From: Pseudomonas lurida
GTDB taxonomy: Bacteria; Pseudomonadota; Gammaproteobacteria; Pseudomonadales; Pseudomonadaceae
DNA length: 64,000 nucleotides
Direction of reading: 5' to 3'
NCBI RefSeq assembly: GCF_013522705.1
Contig: NZ_JAAMRE010000014.1
Span: 61,338 to 125,337 of the forward strand
The stretch's first letter is position 1; each line of letters starts with the position of its first letter. Below, one piece after another: positions 1 through 8,971 of the stretch. The notes under the pieces were generated by a model. The model did not search any database and was not told the origin of the DNA. It was given only the letters and a program-made list of their open reading frames with translations. Both the position numbers and the translations under genes were made by a program.

Positions 1-247
1 AAAATCCAATACCGCTTATAAATAACCCCAAAAAACTTAGTATTAGAGAGTGTTTACGTCCGTAGCGATCTGCAAGTAGACCGGATGGTATTTCCAAGGC
101 TACACAAGAAAAGAATAAAAAAGACTGAAGAATGCCTATTTCTCCTTGGGTTATACCGAGTTGCAAAAGATAGAGTACAAATAAGCTTCTCTGGACATCC
201 AGATTCATAAATATTGACAGGGTGTAATATGGGTTGTTGTTTTTCAA
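1..247 (-). CDS. MFS transporter, N-terminal part (runs off left edge)
   Basis: The minus strand encodes an MFS N-terminus that continues past base 1. After about 20 residues there is a hydrophobic helix rich in L, Y and V. A second helix ends in the loop 2-3 signature GLLADRYGRKHSL, the MFS motif A (GxLADRxGRK), and a third helix begins at the edge. The start is probably TTG at 247-245, with GGA about nine bases upstream; the first in-frame ATG is at 208-206. The transported substrate cannot be told from 82 codons. The region is AT-rich compared with the efflux operon to its right, which suggests a different origin. I am fairly sure of the family and unsure of the start. Confidence 0.72.
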   Translation of the reverse strand, partial: MKNNNPYYTLSIFMNLDVQRSLFVLYLLQLGITQGEIGILQSFLFFSCVALEIPSGLLADRYGRKHSLILSFLGLFISGIGF

Positions 248-742
248 GGCGTTCCATGCTCTTTTTTATTTTAATGCTGATGTTTCGTAATTTAAAAAAA
301 CAGGCGGCTTTGGCTGTCCGGATCGAATGATGAGCGTTGACGAGGTCTTCCTGCGGCAGGAGTTTACCGATGCGATCTCTTCCCAGCAGCAGTTTAGTAA
401 GTAGTCAGCATCAAAATCTTGAGGAAAGCGAGTCGCGATTTTTTATGAAATAGTGTATGGAATGTAGTAATGGCCAGGGACTAGGAATTAACTCACAACA
501 TCTTTCTCCTGAGTATTACAGAACCTTCCTTAATGTTTTTAGGACGCGGCTGGCATACGCGCAGTGAAAAATCGTGCATGGTTTTAACCGTGATCCTACT
601 TGGGCGTCGGGTTAAGCAAGCCACACGCTGGATCTGTAAAGGATCGCTCACTTAACTGCGAAGGTTTGCTGCGGAGGATTGAAAGCGTGGCGTGATTGCC
701 TTCATACGTTAAGTCTCCAATCAATACTCTGACAGTGAACTT
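248..742. other. Intergenic region with possible gene remnant
   Basis: I see no complete gene in these 495 bases. A short plus-strand stretch at about 306-405 reads as coding-like peptide (GGFGCPDRMMSVDEVF and about 17 more residues, then a stop). It has no convincing start or ribosome site, so it may be the tail of a degraded gene. The rest is AT-rich and presumably carries promoters for the divergent flanking genes; I could not define their boxes. Confidence 0.4.
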
Positions 743-1126
743 ATGAAAAATTTCATTGCGTTACCTTTTGCGGCGTTGATGCTGGTGTCGGTTCAGGCGT
801 CTGCACTGTGCCTGAATATTTCCGAGAGTTTTAGCGGCATAGTAGGGCCGGATGTTGAGGCGACCGTACACGGGCCGTTCACTATAACGGGCAGTAATGG
901 GTGCTCCGCTGCGAATATTGAAGCCATGATTTCAGCTGGCGGTGTGGGTAGACCCCCTCAGATTTCTATTGAGCGGGAAGTGGGTTCAACTTGGACGAAA
1001 GTTGCGGCGAACCCTCTTTCATCCCGTGTATCTTGGCTGGGCCCTCTCGGTACTTATAGGATCAGGGTGCACAATTCTGATGCCGTCACGAAGGTCTTTT
1101 CAGGAACTGTAAGGTACGGGCGTTAG
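743..1126 (+). CDS. Small secreted protein of unknown function
   Basis: This 127-residue protein begins with a clear Sec signal peptide (charged MKN, hydrophobic core to about residue 20, cleavage probably after ASA). The mature part is about 105 residues, rich in S, G and V, with two cysteines near positions 23 and 54 that could form a disulfide. The second half has a beta-strand-like pattern ending YRIRVHNSD, reminiscent of small beta-sandwich exported proteins. I do not recognise the family. It stands alone and is followed by a strong hairpin. Confidence 0.7.
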   Translation: MKNFIALPFAALMLVSVQASALCLNISESFSGIVGPDVEATVHGPFTITGSNGCSAANIEAMISAGGVGRPPQISIEREVGSTWTKVAANPLSSRVSWLGPLGTYRIRVHNSDAVTKVFSGTVRYGR

Positions 1127-1135
1127 GCAACAATT

Positions 1136-1169
1136 ATTGCGGTGTGTCAGGGCCCTGGCACACCGCAAT
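1136..1169. terminator. Intrinsic terminator-like hairpin between convergent genes
   Basis: A 17-bp stem with one G-T wobble and almost no loop (ATTGCGGTGTG arm, core CAGGGCCCTG) lies between two convergent genes. The downstream T-tract is weak on both strands, so it may act bidirectionally. Confidence 0.6.
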
Positions 1170-1187
1170 ATTGCTGCTTGGCCTTAG

Positions 1188-1712
1188 TCAGGCGTGTTCT
1201 TCCACGGATAAATCATTTTTCGGCGAGTTTGCGAAATACGCGAGAGCATTAATCGCGCGATTCGCGTCGATCATACCTTGTATATACTCCGGGATTCCCT
1301 GCGAGCGCCCTACGTCTGGGTTGCTTTTCACAAAAGCGAGGTAATCCTCCAATTTTTCGTCAAACAGGGCAATTGCATTGAACTTTACATGTGTATTCGT
1401 TTGTCTGCCGTTGGCATCTGACGCACCATCTCCTGATATGAAGATAAAGAAAGCCTGCTCATCGATTATGTTGCTCTCGAACAATCGTCTGCCAACCTTC
1501 TTAAGCTCATCCGTACTGATAGACGTCATATCATACTTCTTCAAAAAGTCCTTTAAATCCGCTAACTCGTCTTGCCGCCACATTCTCAGTTCATCAACGG
1601 CTTTCGATTCATCAGTGATAGTGAACGCGTTCGTCACCTTGTCCGGGTTCTTGATTACGATCGCATTCGTCTGCATGGAACGTACATTAGGTATCGTCAC
1701 TCTCATGTCCAT
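1188..1712 (-). CDS. Hypothetical protein
   Basis: This 174-residue soluble protein has no signal peptide or membrane segment. It is rich in charged residues, especially K, D and E, and predicted to be mostly helical (for example DELADLKDFLKKYDM at 48-62). It is convergent with the secreted protein at 743-1126 and separated from it by a hairpin. I do not recognise a family or catalytic motif. The length and composition support a real gene. Confidence 0.65.
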   Translation of the reverse strand: MDMRVTIPNVRSMQTNAIVIKNPDKVTNAFTITDESKAVDELRMWRQDELADLKDFLKKYDMTSISTDELKKVGRRLFESNIIDEQAFFIFISGDGASDANGRQTNTHVKFNAIALFDEKLEDYLAFVKSNPDVGRSQGIPEYIQGMIDANRAINALAYFANSPKNDLSVEEHA

Positions 1713-1848
1713 ATCCGTCTCCTTATTGGATAAAGGTTACGTCCCGTTATCGACTTCGCATAAACGATATTTAGGCTGTTGGAAAATTTGGGAAGTGTCT
1801 GACAGATGCGATTACCAATAAAAAAGTGTTATTCATGACTATCAGCGC

Positions 1849-1882
1849 AAAAAAAGCCCCATGACCGAATGGACCATGGGGC
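1849..1882 (-). terminator. Terminator of the mexEF-oprN operon
   Basis: On the minus strand an 8-bp perfect stem (GCCCCATG / CATGGGGC, loop of 11) is followed by a run of seven T. It lies about 40 bases after the oprN stop codon. Confidence 0.85.
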
Positions 1883-1924
1883 TAAAAACTGGCTGGATGC
1901 GACCAACCAAAGGAGCTCTTTACA

Positions 1925-3340
1925 TCACTTGGCGGTAGCGACCACCGTATCCGGCTGCCAGCCACCCCCCAGCGCTTTGTAGATCGCCACTATCCCGCGA
2001 TACAGATCCACTTCGGCCTGGGCCTGGGCGTCTTCGGCGGCCAAACGCTCACGCTGGGCATCGAGCAGCACCAGGAAGTCCACCGTGCCTTCGCGGTAGC
2101 GGATGGCGGCGAGGTCGGCGGCGGCTCGGCTGGATTCGCTTTGGCGGATCAGCGAGACCAGGCGTTGCTGACGCTTGCCGTAGTCGCTGAAGGCGTTTTC
2201 GGACTCTTCCAATGCCAGCAATACTTGCTGTTCATAAGTGGCCAGGGCGCCGTCGGCTTCGGCGTCGGCACCGCGCAGGCGCGCGCGCACGCTGCCCAGG
2301 TCGAACGCGGCCCAGGTAATGCTCGGGCCCAGGGCCCAGGCGTTGGCGGCGGACGAACCGATCTGCGAGCCGCGCCCGGCGGTAAAGCCAAGGAAGCCAC
2401 TTAAGCTGACCCGTGGGAACAGGTCTGCCTTGGCCACGCCGATGCGCGCGGTGGCGGCGGCCAGTTTGCGTTCGGCGCTGAGGATGTCCGGGCGGCGCTG
2501 CAGCAGTTGGCCGGGATCTCCGATCGGCAAGGCTTTGGCAATCGCCGGCAGGTCTTTCGGGCTCAGATCCACGGTCAGCTTGTCCGGGCGCTGGCCGAGG
2601 AGGGTGGCGATGCGATTACGCTCGCGCACCTGTTCGGCCTGCAGTTGCGGCACGCTGGCTTCCACCGAAGCCAGGCGTGCGTCGGCTCGTTCCACGTCGA
2701 GCTGATCCCCCACACCGGCATCCCGCAGGCTGACGGTGATGGTGCGCGATTCCTGCTGGTTCTTCAGGTTGTCCAGGGCGATGCGCTCACGCAGTTGCGC
2801 GCCACGCAGTTGGCCGTAGGCGTCCACCAGCTCGGCAATCATGCTGACTTGCAGTTGGTACAGGTCCGCCTCGGCCGCCTGTTGGTCGGCCTCGCTGGCT
2901 TCCAGGTTGCGCTGGATACGCCCGAACAGGTCCAGTTCCCAGGCCATGTCCAGGCCCAGATCGTAACGTTCGCTGTTGACGCGCCGGGTGGTCTGGCCGG
3001 GAATCTGCCCCTTGCCCAAGTCACTGCTGGCGCGGCTGGTAATGGTCGGCATCGCGTCATTGCTGGCATCGTCGCGAATCGCCCGGGCTGCCCGCAGACG
3101 GGCGAAGGCGACACGCAGGTCACGGTTGCCCTGCAACGATTGAGTCACCAACTGGTTGAGGGTCGGGTCGTCGAACTGTTGCCACCAGATGCCTTCGAAC
3201 CTGGCGTGGTCATATTGCTTGGCGTCCGCGGCGGCGGCGATGTTCGCCGCCTCCGGGGTCTGGGTTTTATAGTCCGGGCCTACGGCGCAGGCGGCGAGCG
3301 CCAGTACCAGCAGGCTCGGCAGGAATACTTTCACACTCAT
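1925..3340 (-). CDS. oprN: Outer-membrane efflux channel, OprN type
   Basis: This is the outer-membrane channel of a tripartite RND pump, 471 residues, the usual size of the NodT/OprM family. A lipoprotein signal ends in the lipobox LAAC with the acylated cysteine at residue 18, followed by the family's typical VGPDYK. Two long helical repeats rich in R, A, L and E follow, matching the duplicated efflux-protein domain that forms the periplasmic tunnel. The start at 3340 overlaps the end of mexF by four bases (ATGA), which implies translational coupling. A longer upstream reading frame exists only because the mexF-coding DNA is open in that frame. Confidence 0.93.
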   Translation of the reverse strand: MSVKVFLPSLLVLALAACAVGPDYKTQTPEAANIAAAADAKQYDHARFEGIWWQQFDDPTLNQLVTQSLQGNRDLRVAFARLRAARAIRDDASNDAMPTITSRASSDLGKGQIPGQTTRRVNSERYDLGLDMAWELDLFGRIQRNLEASEADQQAAEADLYQLQVSMIAELVDAYGQLRGAQLRERIALDNLKNQQESRTITVSLRDAGVGDQLDVERADARLASVEASVPQLQAEQVRERNRIATLLGQRPDKLTVDLSPKDLPAIAKALPIGDPGQLLQRRPDILSAERKLAAATARIGVAKADLFPRVSLSGFLGFTAGRGSQIGSSAANAWALGPSITWAAFDLGSVRARLRGADAEADGALATYEQQVLLALEESENAFSDYGKRQQRLVSLIRQSESSRAAADLAAIRYREGTVDFLVLLDAQRERLAAEDAQAQAEVDLYRGIVAIYKALGGGWQPDTVVATAK

Positions 3341-6300
3341 TGCTGTGTCTCCAGCTTCAAGGCCTTGGCTGCTTTGCGCGCTTCGCTGCGCTCCACATAG
3401 CGACGGATCAGGACGTAGAACACCGGGGTCAGCAACAGCCCGAAGAAGGTCACACCGATCATCCCCGAGAACACCGCCACGCCCATGGCATGACGCATCT
3501 CGGCACCGGCACCGCTGGACAGTACCAAAGGCACCACACCCATGATGAACGCGAACGAGGTCATCAGGATCGGCCGCAGACGCAGGCGGCAGGCTTCCAA
3601 TACCGCGGCCAATGGGTCGAGGCCTTCCTGCTGTTTGTCCTTGGCGAACTCCACGATCAGAATCGCGTTCTTGCACGCCAGGCCCACCAGTACGATCAGG
3701 CCGATCTGGGTAAAGATGTTGTTGTCGCTGCCCGAGATGATCACCCCGGTGATAGCCGACAGCAGCGTCATCGGTACGATCAGGATCACCGCCAGCGGCA
3801 GGCTCCAGCTCTCGTATTGGGCGGCCAGTACCAGGAACGCCAGCAGCACGCAGAGCGGGAACACGAACAGCGCGGTATTGCCAGAGAGGATCTGCTGGTA
3901 GGTCAGGTCGGTCCACTCGTAGGTCATGCCGTTGGGCAGTTCATCCTTCAACAGTTTTTCAATCGCGGCCTGGGCCTGGCCCGAGCTGTAGCCCGGTGCG
4001 GCGTTGCCGTTGATTTCTGCGGTGATAAAGCCGTTGTAGTGCATCACGCGGTCCGGGCCCGAGGTGTCGCTGACCTTGATAAAGGTCGCCAGCGGGATCA
4101 TCTCGCCTTTGTTGTTGCGCACTTTCAGCTGGCCGATCTGGTCGGCGTCCTGGCGGAACTGTTGTTCGGCCTGCACGTTGACCTGGTAGGTGCGCCCGAA
4201 GCGGTTGAAGTCGTTGGCGTACAACGAACCCAGGTAGACCTGCAGAGTGTCGAAGATGTCGCTGATCGCCACGCCGTGGGTCTTGGCCTTTTCGCGGTCG
4301 ATGGCCGCATCGACCTGGGGCACATTGACCGTGTAGCTGGTGAACAGGCCGAACAACTCCGGCACGCCGCGGCTCTTGGCGATAACGTTCTGCACTTCTT
4401 TGTACAGCTCGTCATAGCCCAGGTTGCCACGGTCTTCGATCTGCAGGCGGAACCCGCCGATAGTGCCCAGCCCCTGTACCGGCGGCGGCGGGAAGATGGC
4501 CATGTAGGCTTCTTCAATGTTGCTGTACTGGCCATTCAGTGCCCCGGCAATCGCGCCGGCGGACATGCTCGGGTCTTTGCGCTCATCGAAGGGCTTCAAG
4601 GTCACGAACACGATGCCGCTGTTCGGGCTGTTGGTGAAGCCGTTGATAGACAGGCCCGGGAAGGCGATCGCGGCTTCCACGCCGGGCTGTTTCAGGGCGA
4701 TCTCCGACATGCGCTTCATCACGCTTTCGGTACGGTCCAGGCTCGCGGCGTCCGGCAGTTGCGCGAAGGCTACCAGGTATTGCTTGTCCTGGGCCGGGAC
4801 GAAACCGGTCGGGGTGTGGGCGAAGCCGAAGAAGGTCAGCACCATCAGGCCGGCGTACACGAACAGGGCAATGCCACTGCCGCGAATCACTCGGCGCACA
4901 GTGCCGACGTAGCCATGGCTGGCTCTTTCAAAAAAGCGGTTGAACGGGCGGAACAACCAACCGCCGAACAGCTTGTCGAGGAACTTCGAGAAGCGGTCCT
5001 TGGGTGCATCGTGAGCGCGCAGCAACACGGCGGCCAGGGCAGGGGACAGGGTCAGCGAGTTGAAGGCCGAGATCACCGTCGAGATCGCAATGGTCAAGGC
5101 GAACTGCTTGTAGAACTGCCCGGTCAAGCCGCTGATAAAGGCGGCCGGAATGAACACCGCACACAGCACCAGCGCCGTGGCGATGATCGGCCCGGTCACC
5201 TCGCTCATGGCTTTCGCAGTGGCCGGGAACGGCTCCAGGCCCAGCTCGATATTACGTTCGACGTTCTCCACCACCACGATGGCGTCGTCCACCACGATGC
5301 CGATGGCCAAGACCAGCCCGAACAGCGACAGCGCATTGAGCGAGAAGCCGAACAGGTGCATCACCGCAAACGTACCGATCAACGATACCGGTACCGCTAC
5401 CAACGGAATGATCGAGGCGCGCCAGGTCTGCAGGAACAGAATCACCACCAGCACCACGAGAATCAGGGCTTCGAACAGCGTGTGCACCACCGCTTCGATG
5501 GAGCCGCGAACGAAGATCGTCGGGTCATACGCGATGCGGTAATCCATGCCCGCCGGGAAGCTCTTTTTCAGCTCGGCCATCTTGCTGCGCACATCGTTGG
5601 AGATGTCGATGGCGTTGGAGCCGGGACGCTGGAAGATCGGAATCGCCACCGCCGGCTGGTTATCGATCAGCGAGCGCAGCGCGTATTGGCTGGACCCCAG
5701 TTCGACCCGGGCGATGTCCTTGAGACGTGTGATCTCACCGTTGGCGCCGGCGCGAATCACGATGTTCTCGAACTCCTCTTCGCTGACCAGACGCCCTTGG
5801 GTATTGACCGACAACTGGAAGCTGGTGTCAGACGGCGCGGGCTGGGCGCCCAGGGCACCGGCGGCTACCTGGCGGTTCTGCTCGCGTATCGCGGTGACCA
5901 CATCGGTAGCGGTCAGGTTGCGTGAGGCGGTCTTGTTCGGATCGAGCCACACGCGCAGGGAGTAGTCGCCCATGCCGAACAACTGCACGTCGCCGACACC
6001 CCCCAGGCGCGCCAACTCGTCCTTGATATTGAGGATCGCGTAGTTGGACAGGTACAGCATGTCGTAGCGCTGATCCGGGGAGGTCAAGTGCACCACCATG
6101 GTCAGGTCAGGGGAGGCCTTGTCCACGGTGATACCGATGCGTGTCACTTCTTCCGGCAGCTTGGGCTGGGTCCGCGTCACTCGGTTCTGCACCTGCACCT
6201 GCGCGTTGTCCAGGTCGGTGCCCAGGGCGAAGGTGATGGTCAGGGTCAGCTTGCCGTCGGCGGTCGACTGCGAGGACATGTACAGCATGTTCTCGACTCC

Positions 6301-6516
6301 GGTGATCGCCTGCTCCAGCGGTGCGGCCACGGTTTCACCGATGACCTTGGGGTTGGCGCCGGGGAAGTTGGCGCGTACCACCACGGTAGGCGGCACCACT
6401 TCCGGGTATTCGCTGATCGGCAATTGGAACAGCGAGATCGCACCGGCGATCAGGATCAGCAGCGACAGCACCGCTGCGAAGATCGGCCGCGAAATGAAGA
6501 ACTTGGAAAAATTCAT
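3337..6516 (-). CDS. mexF: RND multidrug efflux transporter, MexF type
   Basis: This inner-membrane proton/drug antiporter of the HAE-1 family has 1059 residues, full length. The N-terminus NFSKFFISRPIFAAVL and long stretches match what I know of MexF of P. aeruginosa. Visible landmarks are TM1, the porter domain, the TM4 proton-relay pair in IVVDDAIVVVENV near residue 407, and the conserved lysine in VEFAKDK near residue 945. The MexF group exports chloramphenicol, fluoroquinolones, trimethoprim and quorum-signal precursors; substrate range here is inferred. The mexE gene ends 15 bases upstream and oprN overlaps the end. Confidence 0.95.
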   Translation of the reverse strand: MNFSKFFISRPIFAAVLSLLILIAGAISLFQLPISEYPEVVPPTVVVRANFPGANPKVIGETVAAPLEQAITGVENMLYMSSQSTADGKLTLTITFALGTDLDNAQVQVQNRVTRTQPKLPEEVTRIGITVDKASPDLTMVVHLTSPDQRYDMLYLSNYAILNIKDELARLGGVGDVQLFGMGDYSLRVWLDPNKTASRNLTATDVVTAIREQNRQVAAGALGAQPAPSDTSFQLSVNTQGRLVSEEEFENIVIRAGANGEITRLKDIARVELGSSQYALRSLIDNQPAVAIPIFQRPGSNAIDISNDVRSKMAELKKSFPAGMDYRIAYDPTIFVRGSIEAVVHTLFEALILVVLVVILFLQTWRASIIPLVAVPVSLIGTFAVMHLFGFSLNALSLFGLVLAIGIVVDDAIVVVENVERNIELGLEPFPATAKAMSEVTGPIIATALVLCAVFIPAAFISGLTGQFYKQFALTIAISTVISAFNSLTLSPALAAVLLRAHDAPKDRFSKFLDKLFGGWLFRPFNRFFERASHGYVGTVRRVIRGSGIALFVYAGLMVLTFFGFAHTPTGFVPAQDKQYLVAFAQLPDAASLDRTESVMKRMSEIALKQPGVEAAIAFPGLSINGFTNSPNSGIVFVTLKPFDERKDPSMSAGAIAGALNGQYSNIEEAYMAIFPPPPVQGLGTIGGFRLQIEDRGNLGYDELYKEVQNVIAKSRGVPELFGLFTSYTVNVPQVDAAIDREKAKTHGVAISDIFDTLQVYLGSLYANDFNRFGRTYQVNVQAEQQFRQDADQIGQLKVRNNKGEMIPLATFIKVSDTSGPDRVMHYNGFITAEINGNAAPGYSSGQAQAAIEKLLKDELPNGMTYEWTDLTYQQILSGNTALFVFPLCVLLAFLVLAAQYESWSLPLAVILIVPMTLLSAITGVIISGSDNNIFTQIGLIVLVGLACKNAILIVEFAKDKQQEGLDPLAAVLEACRLRLRPILMTSFAFIMGVVPLVLSSGAGAEMRHAMGVAVFSGMIGVTFFGLLLTPVFYVLIRRYVERSEARKAAKALKLETQQ

Positions 6517-6531
6517 CTTGAGTCGTATCCC

Positions 6532-7773
6532 TTAACCGCGTGGAGTCGCAACACTGGCGAGCTTGGGCGCGGTTTTTTCCCGCGCCACTTGCTCAAGGTT
6601 GCTGGCTTCCAGCGCTTGTCGTTGTTGGGCCAAGGCGGCGAGGGTTTCCTTGCTGGCCATCGGAATGGTTTCCGGGGTGACCGGTGCACCTGGGCGCACG
6701 CGTTGCAGGCCTTTGACGATAATGGTGTCGTCCTTACTCAGGCCGTTGCGCACGATGCGCAAACCTTCGATCTTCGGCCCCAGCTCAACCGCGCGATAAG
6801 CCGGCTTGTCGCCTTCCATCACCAGCACGAATTTTTTGCCCAGGTCGGTGCCGACCGCTTCGTCGTTGATCAGCACGGCGGAGTAGGTACCGCTGCCCAC
6901 CAGCTTCAGGCGTGCATACAGGCCGGGGGTGTATTCGCCCTTGCTGTTGTCGAACACGGCGCGCCCACGGATGGTGCCGGTGGCGGGGTTGACCTGGTTG
7001 TCGATGAAATTCATCTGGCCCAGGTGCGGGTTGCCGGTTTCATTCGACAGGCCCAGGTACACCGGGGTCGTGGCACCGCGACGGCCCTGGCGTGCCAGTT
7101 CGGTGTACTTGAGGTACACGCGTTCGTCGGCGTCGAAGTAGGCGTAGACCTTGTCGGTGGAAACCACGCTGGTCAGCGCGGTGACGTCGGCGGTGACCAG
7201 GTTGCCGGCGGTGATTTCGGCACGGCTGACGCGGCCGCTGATCGGCGAGGTCACACGGGTAAAACTCAGGTTCAGTTTGGCCAGGTCCAACTGCGCCTGG
7301 ATCCCGGCGACGGCGGCGCGGGCTTCCTGGGCGGCGGTGGTACGCGAGTCGGCCAGTTCGGCGGAGATCGCATTGCTCTGGCGCAGACGCTCGCCGCGCT
7401 GGGCTTCGTTTTCGCTGCGGGTGGCGGCGGCCTTGGTTTGTTGCAGTTGCGCTTCAAGGCGGCGTACTTCGGCCTGGAATGGGCGTGGGTCGATCTGGAA
7501 CAGCAGGTCGCCTTTCTTGACCAAAGCGCCTTCGGTGAAAGCGACTTGGTCAATCTGGCCGGAAACCCGTGGACGAATCTGTACGGTTTCCGGCGCTTCG
7601 AGGCGTCCGGTGAACTCGTCCCACTCGTTGACCGGTTGCTCCAGCACCTTGGCTACGCTGACTTTCGCCGCCGGCATGGCGGCCGCTTGTTCCGGGGTTT
7701 TACCGCACGCGCTCATCACCACCATGGCCAGAATCGCCAGGGGCAAGCGCAAAGGGTTGAGTGACTGTTCCAT
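6532..7773 (-). CDS. mexE: Periplasmic adaptor of RND efflux pump, MexE type
   Basis: This membrane-fusion protein links MexF to the outer-membrane channel. From the chosen start it has 413 residues. The lipobox is MSAC with cysteine 23. It is followed by a lipoyl/barrel half (EFTGRLEAPETVQIRPRV), a helical hairpin rich in Q, A and E, the second lipoyl half and a beta-barrel. I chose ATG at 7773 because it gives the standard short lipoprotein signal; in-frame ATGs at 7782 and 7812 are alternatives. It is the first gene of the operon and lies downstream of a palindrome at 7859-7873. Confidence 0.93.
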   Translation of the reverse strand: MEQSLNPLRLPLAILAMVVMSACGKTPEQAAAMPAAKVSVAKVLEQPVNEWDEFTGRLEAPETVQIRPRVSGQIDQVAFTEGALVKKGDLLFQIDPRPFQAEVRRLEAQLQQTKAAATRSENEAQRGERLRQSNAISAELADSRTTAAQEARAAVAGIQAQLDLAKLNLSFTRVTSPISGRVSRAEITAGNLVTADVTALTSVVSTDKVYAYFDADERVYLKYTELARQGRRGATTPVYLGLSNETGNPHLGQMNFIDNQVNPATGTIRGRAVFDNSKGEYTPGLYARLKLVGSGTYSAVLINDEAVGTDLGKKFVLVMEGDKPAYRAVELGPKIEGLRIVRNGLSKDDTIIVKGLQRVRPGAPVTPETIPMASKETLAALAQQRQALEASNLEQVAREKTAPKLASVATPRG

Positions 7774-7858
7774 AGGGTGCATCCGCCAATGTATTTGAGA
7801 TGGGCGGATCATGCGCGGGGACGCGGTATGTCACGAATCGAATGAAGCGAAGGTAACT

Positions 7859-7873
7859 ATCATTCGGAATGAT
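7859..7873 (-). promoter_or_regulatory. Palindromic operator-like site upstream of mexE
   Basis: ATCATTCGGAATGAT is a perfect 7-bp inverted repeat around one base, 86 bases before the mexE start. It has the size and symmetry of a regulator site. The known MexT box begins with ATCA, but I do not see the full MexT pattern, so the binding protein is unknown. Confidence 0.45.
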
Positions 7874-7973
7874 ATAAGCGCGGATTCAGCCCTCTAGCAT
7901 GGGGCTTTCGTTAGGGAGCTATCAATGGCCTTGATGGCAAGAGTGTTTTGCGTGGCGTGCAAGGAACAGTCCC

Positions 7974-8870
7974 TCACCTGGCGCGGTCGGCGGATAGCCG
8001 CGCCGCGATGCATTCCATCAAGAGGCTGACCCGGCGCGGCAGGGCACGATTGGTGGGGTAGACGATGTTCAGGGCCGTGCGCCCGAGGTCGTAGTCCGGG
8101 AACACTTCCACCAGCCGTCCGGCGTCCAGGTCGGCACGCACGTCCCACACGGATTTAAGGCACAGGCCGTGGCCGTCCAGGCACCACTGGCGCACCAGCG
8201 CACCGTCATTCGCGACGCGCCGGCCGCGCACCAGGATGCGCTGGGTGTGCCCGTGCCGGGTAAAGGTCCACTCGTGCGCCAGGTTGATGCCAAAGCGCAT
8301 CACCAGGCATTCGTGCCCAGCCAGATCTGCCGGCTCCAACGGCGTGCCATGGCGCTCCAGGTAAGCGGGTGCGGCGCACACAACGCGGCGGTTCTCGCCC
8401 AGGGGTTTGGCATGCAGGCTGCTGTCGGCCAGGGCGCCGTAGCGCACGGCAAAGTCGATGCCCTGGCCGACGGGGTCGACGTAGCCGTCACTGAGGTGCA
8501 GGTCGATGCTGACCTGCGGATGCGCCTGCATGAAGTCTGTGAGGACCGGTTCAAGGTGCTGGCGCCCCAGGTCCTGCGGCGCACTGAGGCGGATCAACCC
8601 GGAAACGGTCCGAGTGCCCAGGCGAATACTGCTGTGCAACGCCTCGGCCTGATCCAGCAGGCGCCGTGCGCCTTCGGCCAGCACGCGGCCTTCGTCGGTC
8701 AGGTGAATGGCGCGGGTAGTGCGGTTGAGCAGGCTGGCGCCGTAGAAACGCTCCAATTGCACCAGCCGCTCGGACACCGAGGCCGGTGACAACCCCAGTT
8801 CGCGCCCGGCCGCCGACAGCCCACCTTTCTCGATAATCAGCAAAAACAGCTCAAGATTTTTCAACGGCAT
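7974..8870 (-). CDS. LysR-family transcriptional regulator
   Basis: This 298-residue protein has the LysR layout: N-terminal winged helix-turn-helix (residues 1-60, with LSPASVSERLVQLE as the recognition region) and a C-terminal periplasmic-binding-like sensor (about 90-295). It resembles the CrgA/DmlR branch that often regulates a neighbouring divergent gene, and it is divergent from the deacetylase operon at 8972. It lies upstream of mexE on the same strand but does not look like MexT. The effector is unknown. Two dyads in the divergent promoter (8873-8887 and 8910-8923) are likely binding sites. Confidence 0.88.
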   Translation of the reverse strand: MPLKNLELFLLIIEKGGLSAAGRELGLSPASVSERLVQLERFYGASLLNRTTRAIHLTDEGRVLAEGARRLLDQAEALHSSIRLGTRTVSGLIRLSAPQDLGRQHLEPVLTDFMQAHPQVSIDLHLSDGYVDPVGQGIDFAVRYGALADSSLHAKPLGENRRVVCAAPAYLERHGTPLEPADLAGHECLVMRFGINLAHEWTFTRHGHTQRILVRGRRVANDGALVRQWCLDGHGLCLKSVWDVRADLDAGRLVEVFPDYDLGRTALNIVYPTNRALPRRVSLLMECIAARLSADRAR

Positions 8871-8872
8871 TG

Positions 8873-8923
8873 TTCGGAGTTTCCGAAAAAGGTTTTTGAA
8901 AGCGGCTCAATTATCAAAATAAT
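8873..8923. promoter_or_regulatory. Divergent promoter region with two dyad operators
   Basis: Between the LysR gene and the deacetylase operon lie a perfect inverted repeat TTCGGAGTTTCCGAA (8873-8887) and an AT-rich dyad ATTATCAAAATAAT (8910-8923). Paired dyads in a LysR intergenic region are the usual arrangement for autoregulation and target activation. Confidence 0.5.
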
Positions 8924-8971
8924 CCAAACATCTTACGGTTGCATCCGTGCTTATCCAACGGAGTCAACGCG

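Noticed and set aside
306..408. Possible C-terminal remnant of a gene left of the secreted protein
   Set aside because: About 33 codons only, no start signal, no match I recognise; listed only as part of the intergenic region.
3340..7764. Very long plus-strand reading frames (about 860 and 560 codons) opposite the efflux genes
   Set aside because: They are antisense to well-identified mexF and mexE, rich in H, Q, G and R as expected for the complement of GC-rich coding DNA, and show no domain.
7974..8870. LysR gene as the MexT regulator of mexEF-oprN
   Set aside because: Its N-terminus and length fit the CrgA/DmlR branch, and it has two dyads in a divergent promoter with the deacetylase operon.
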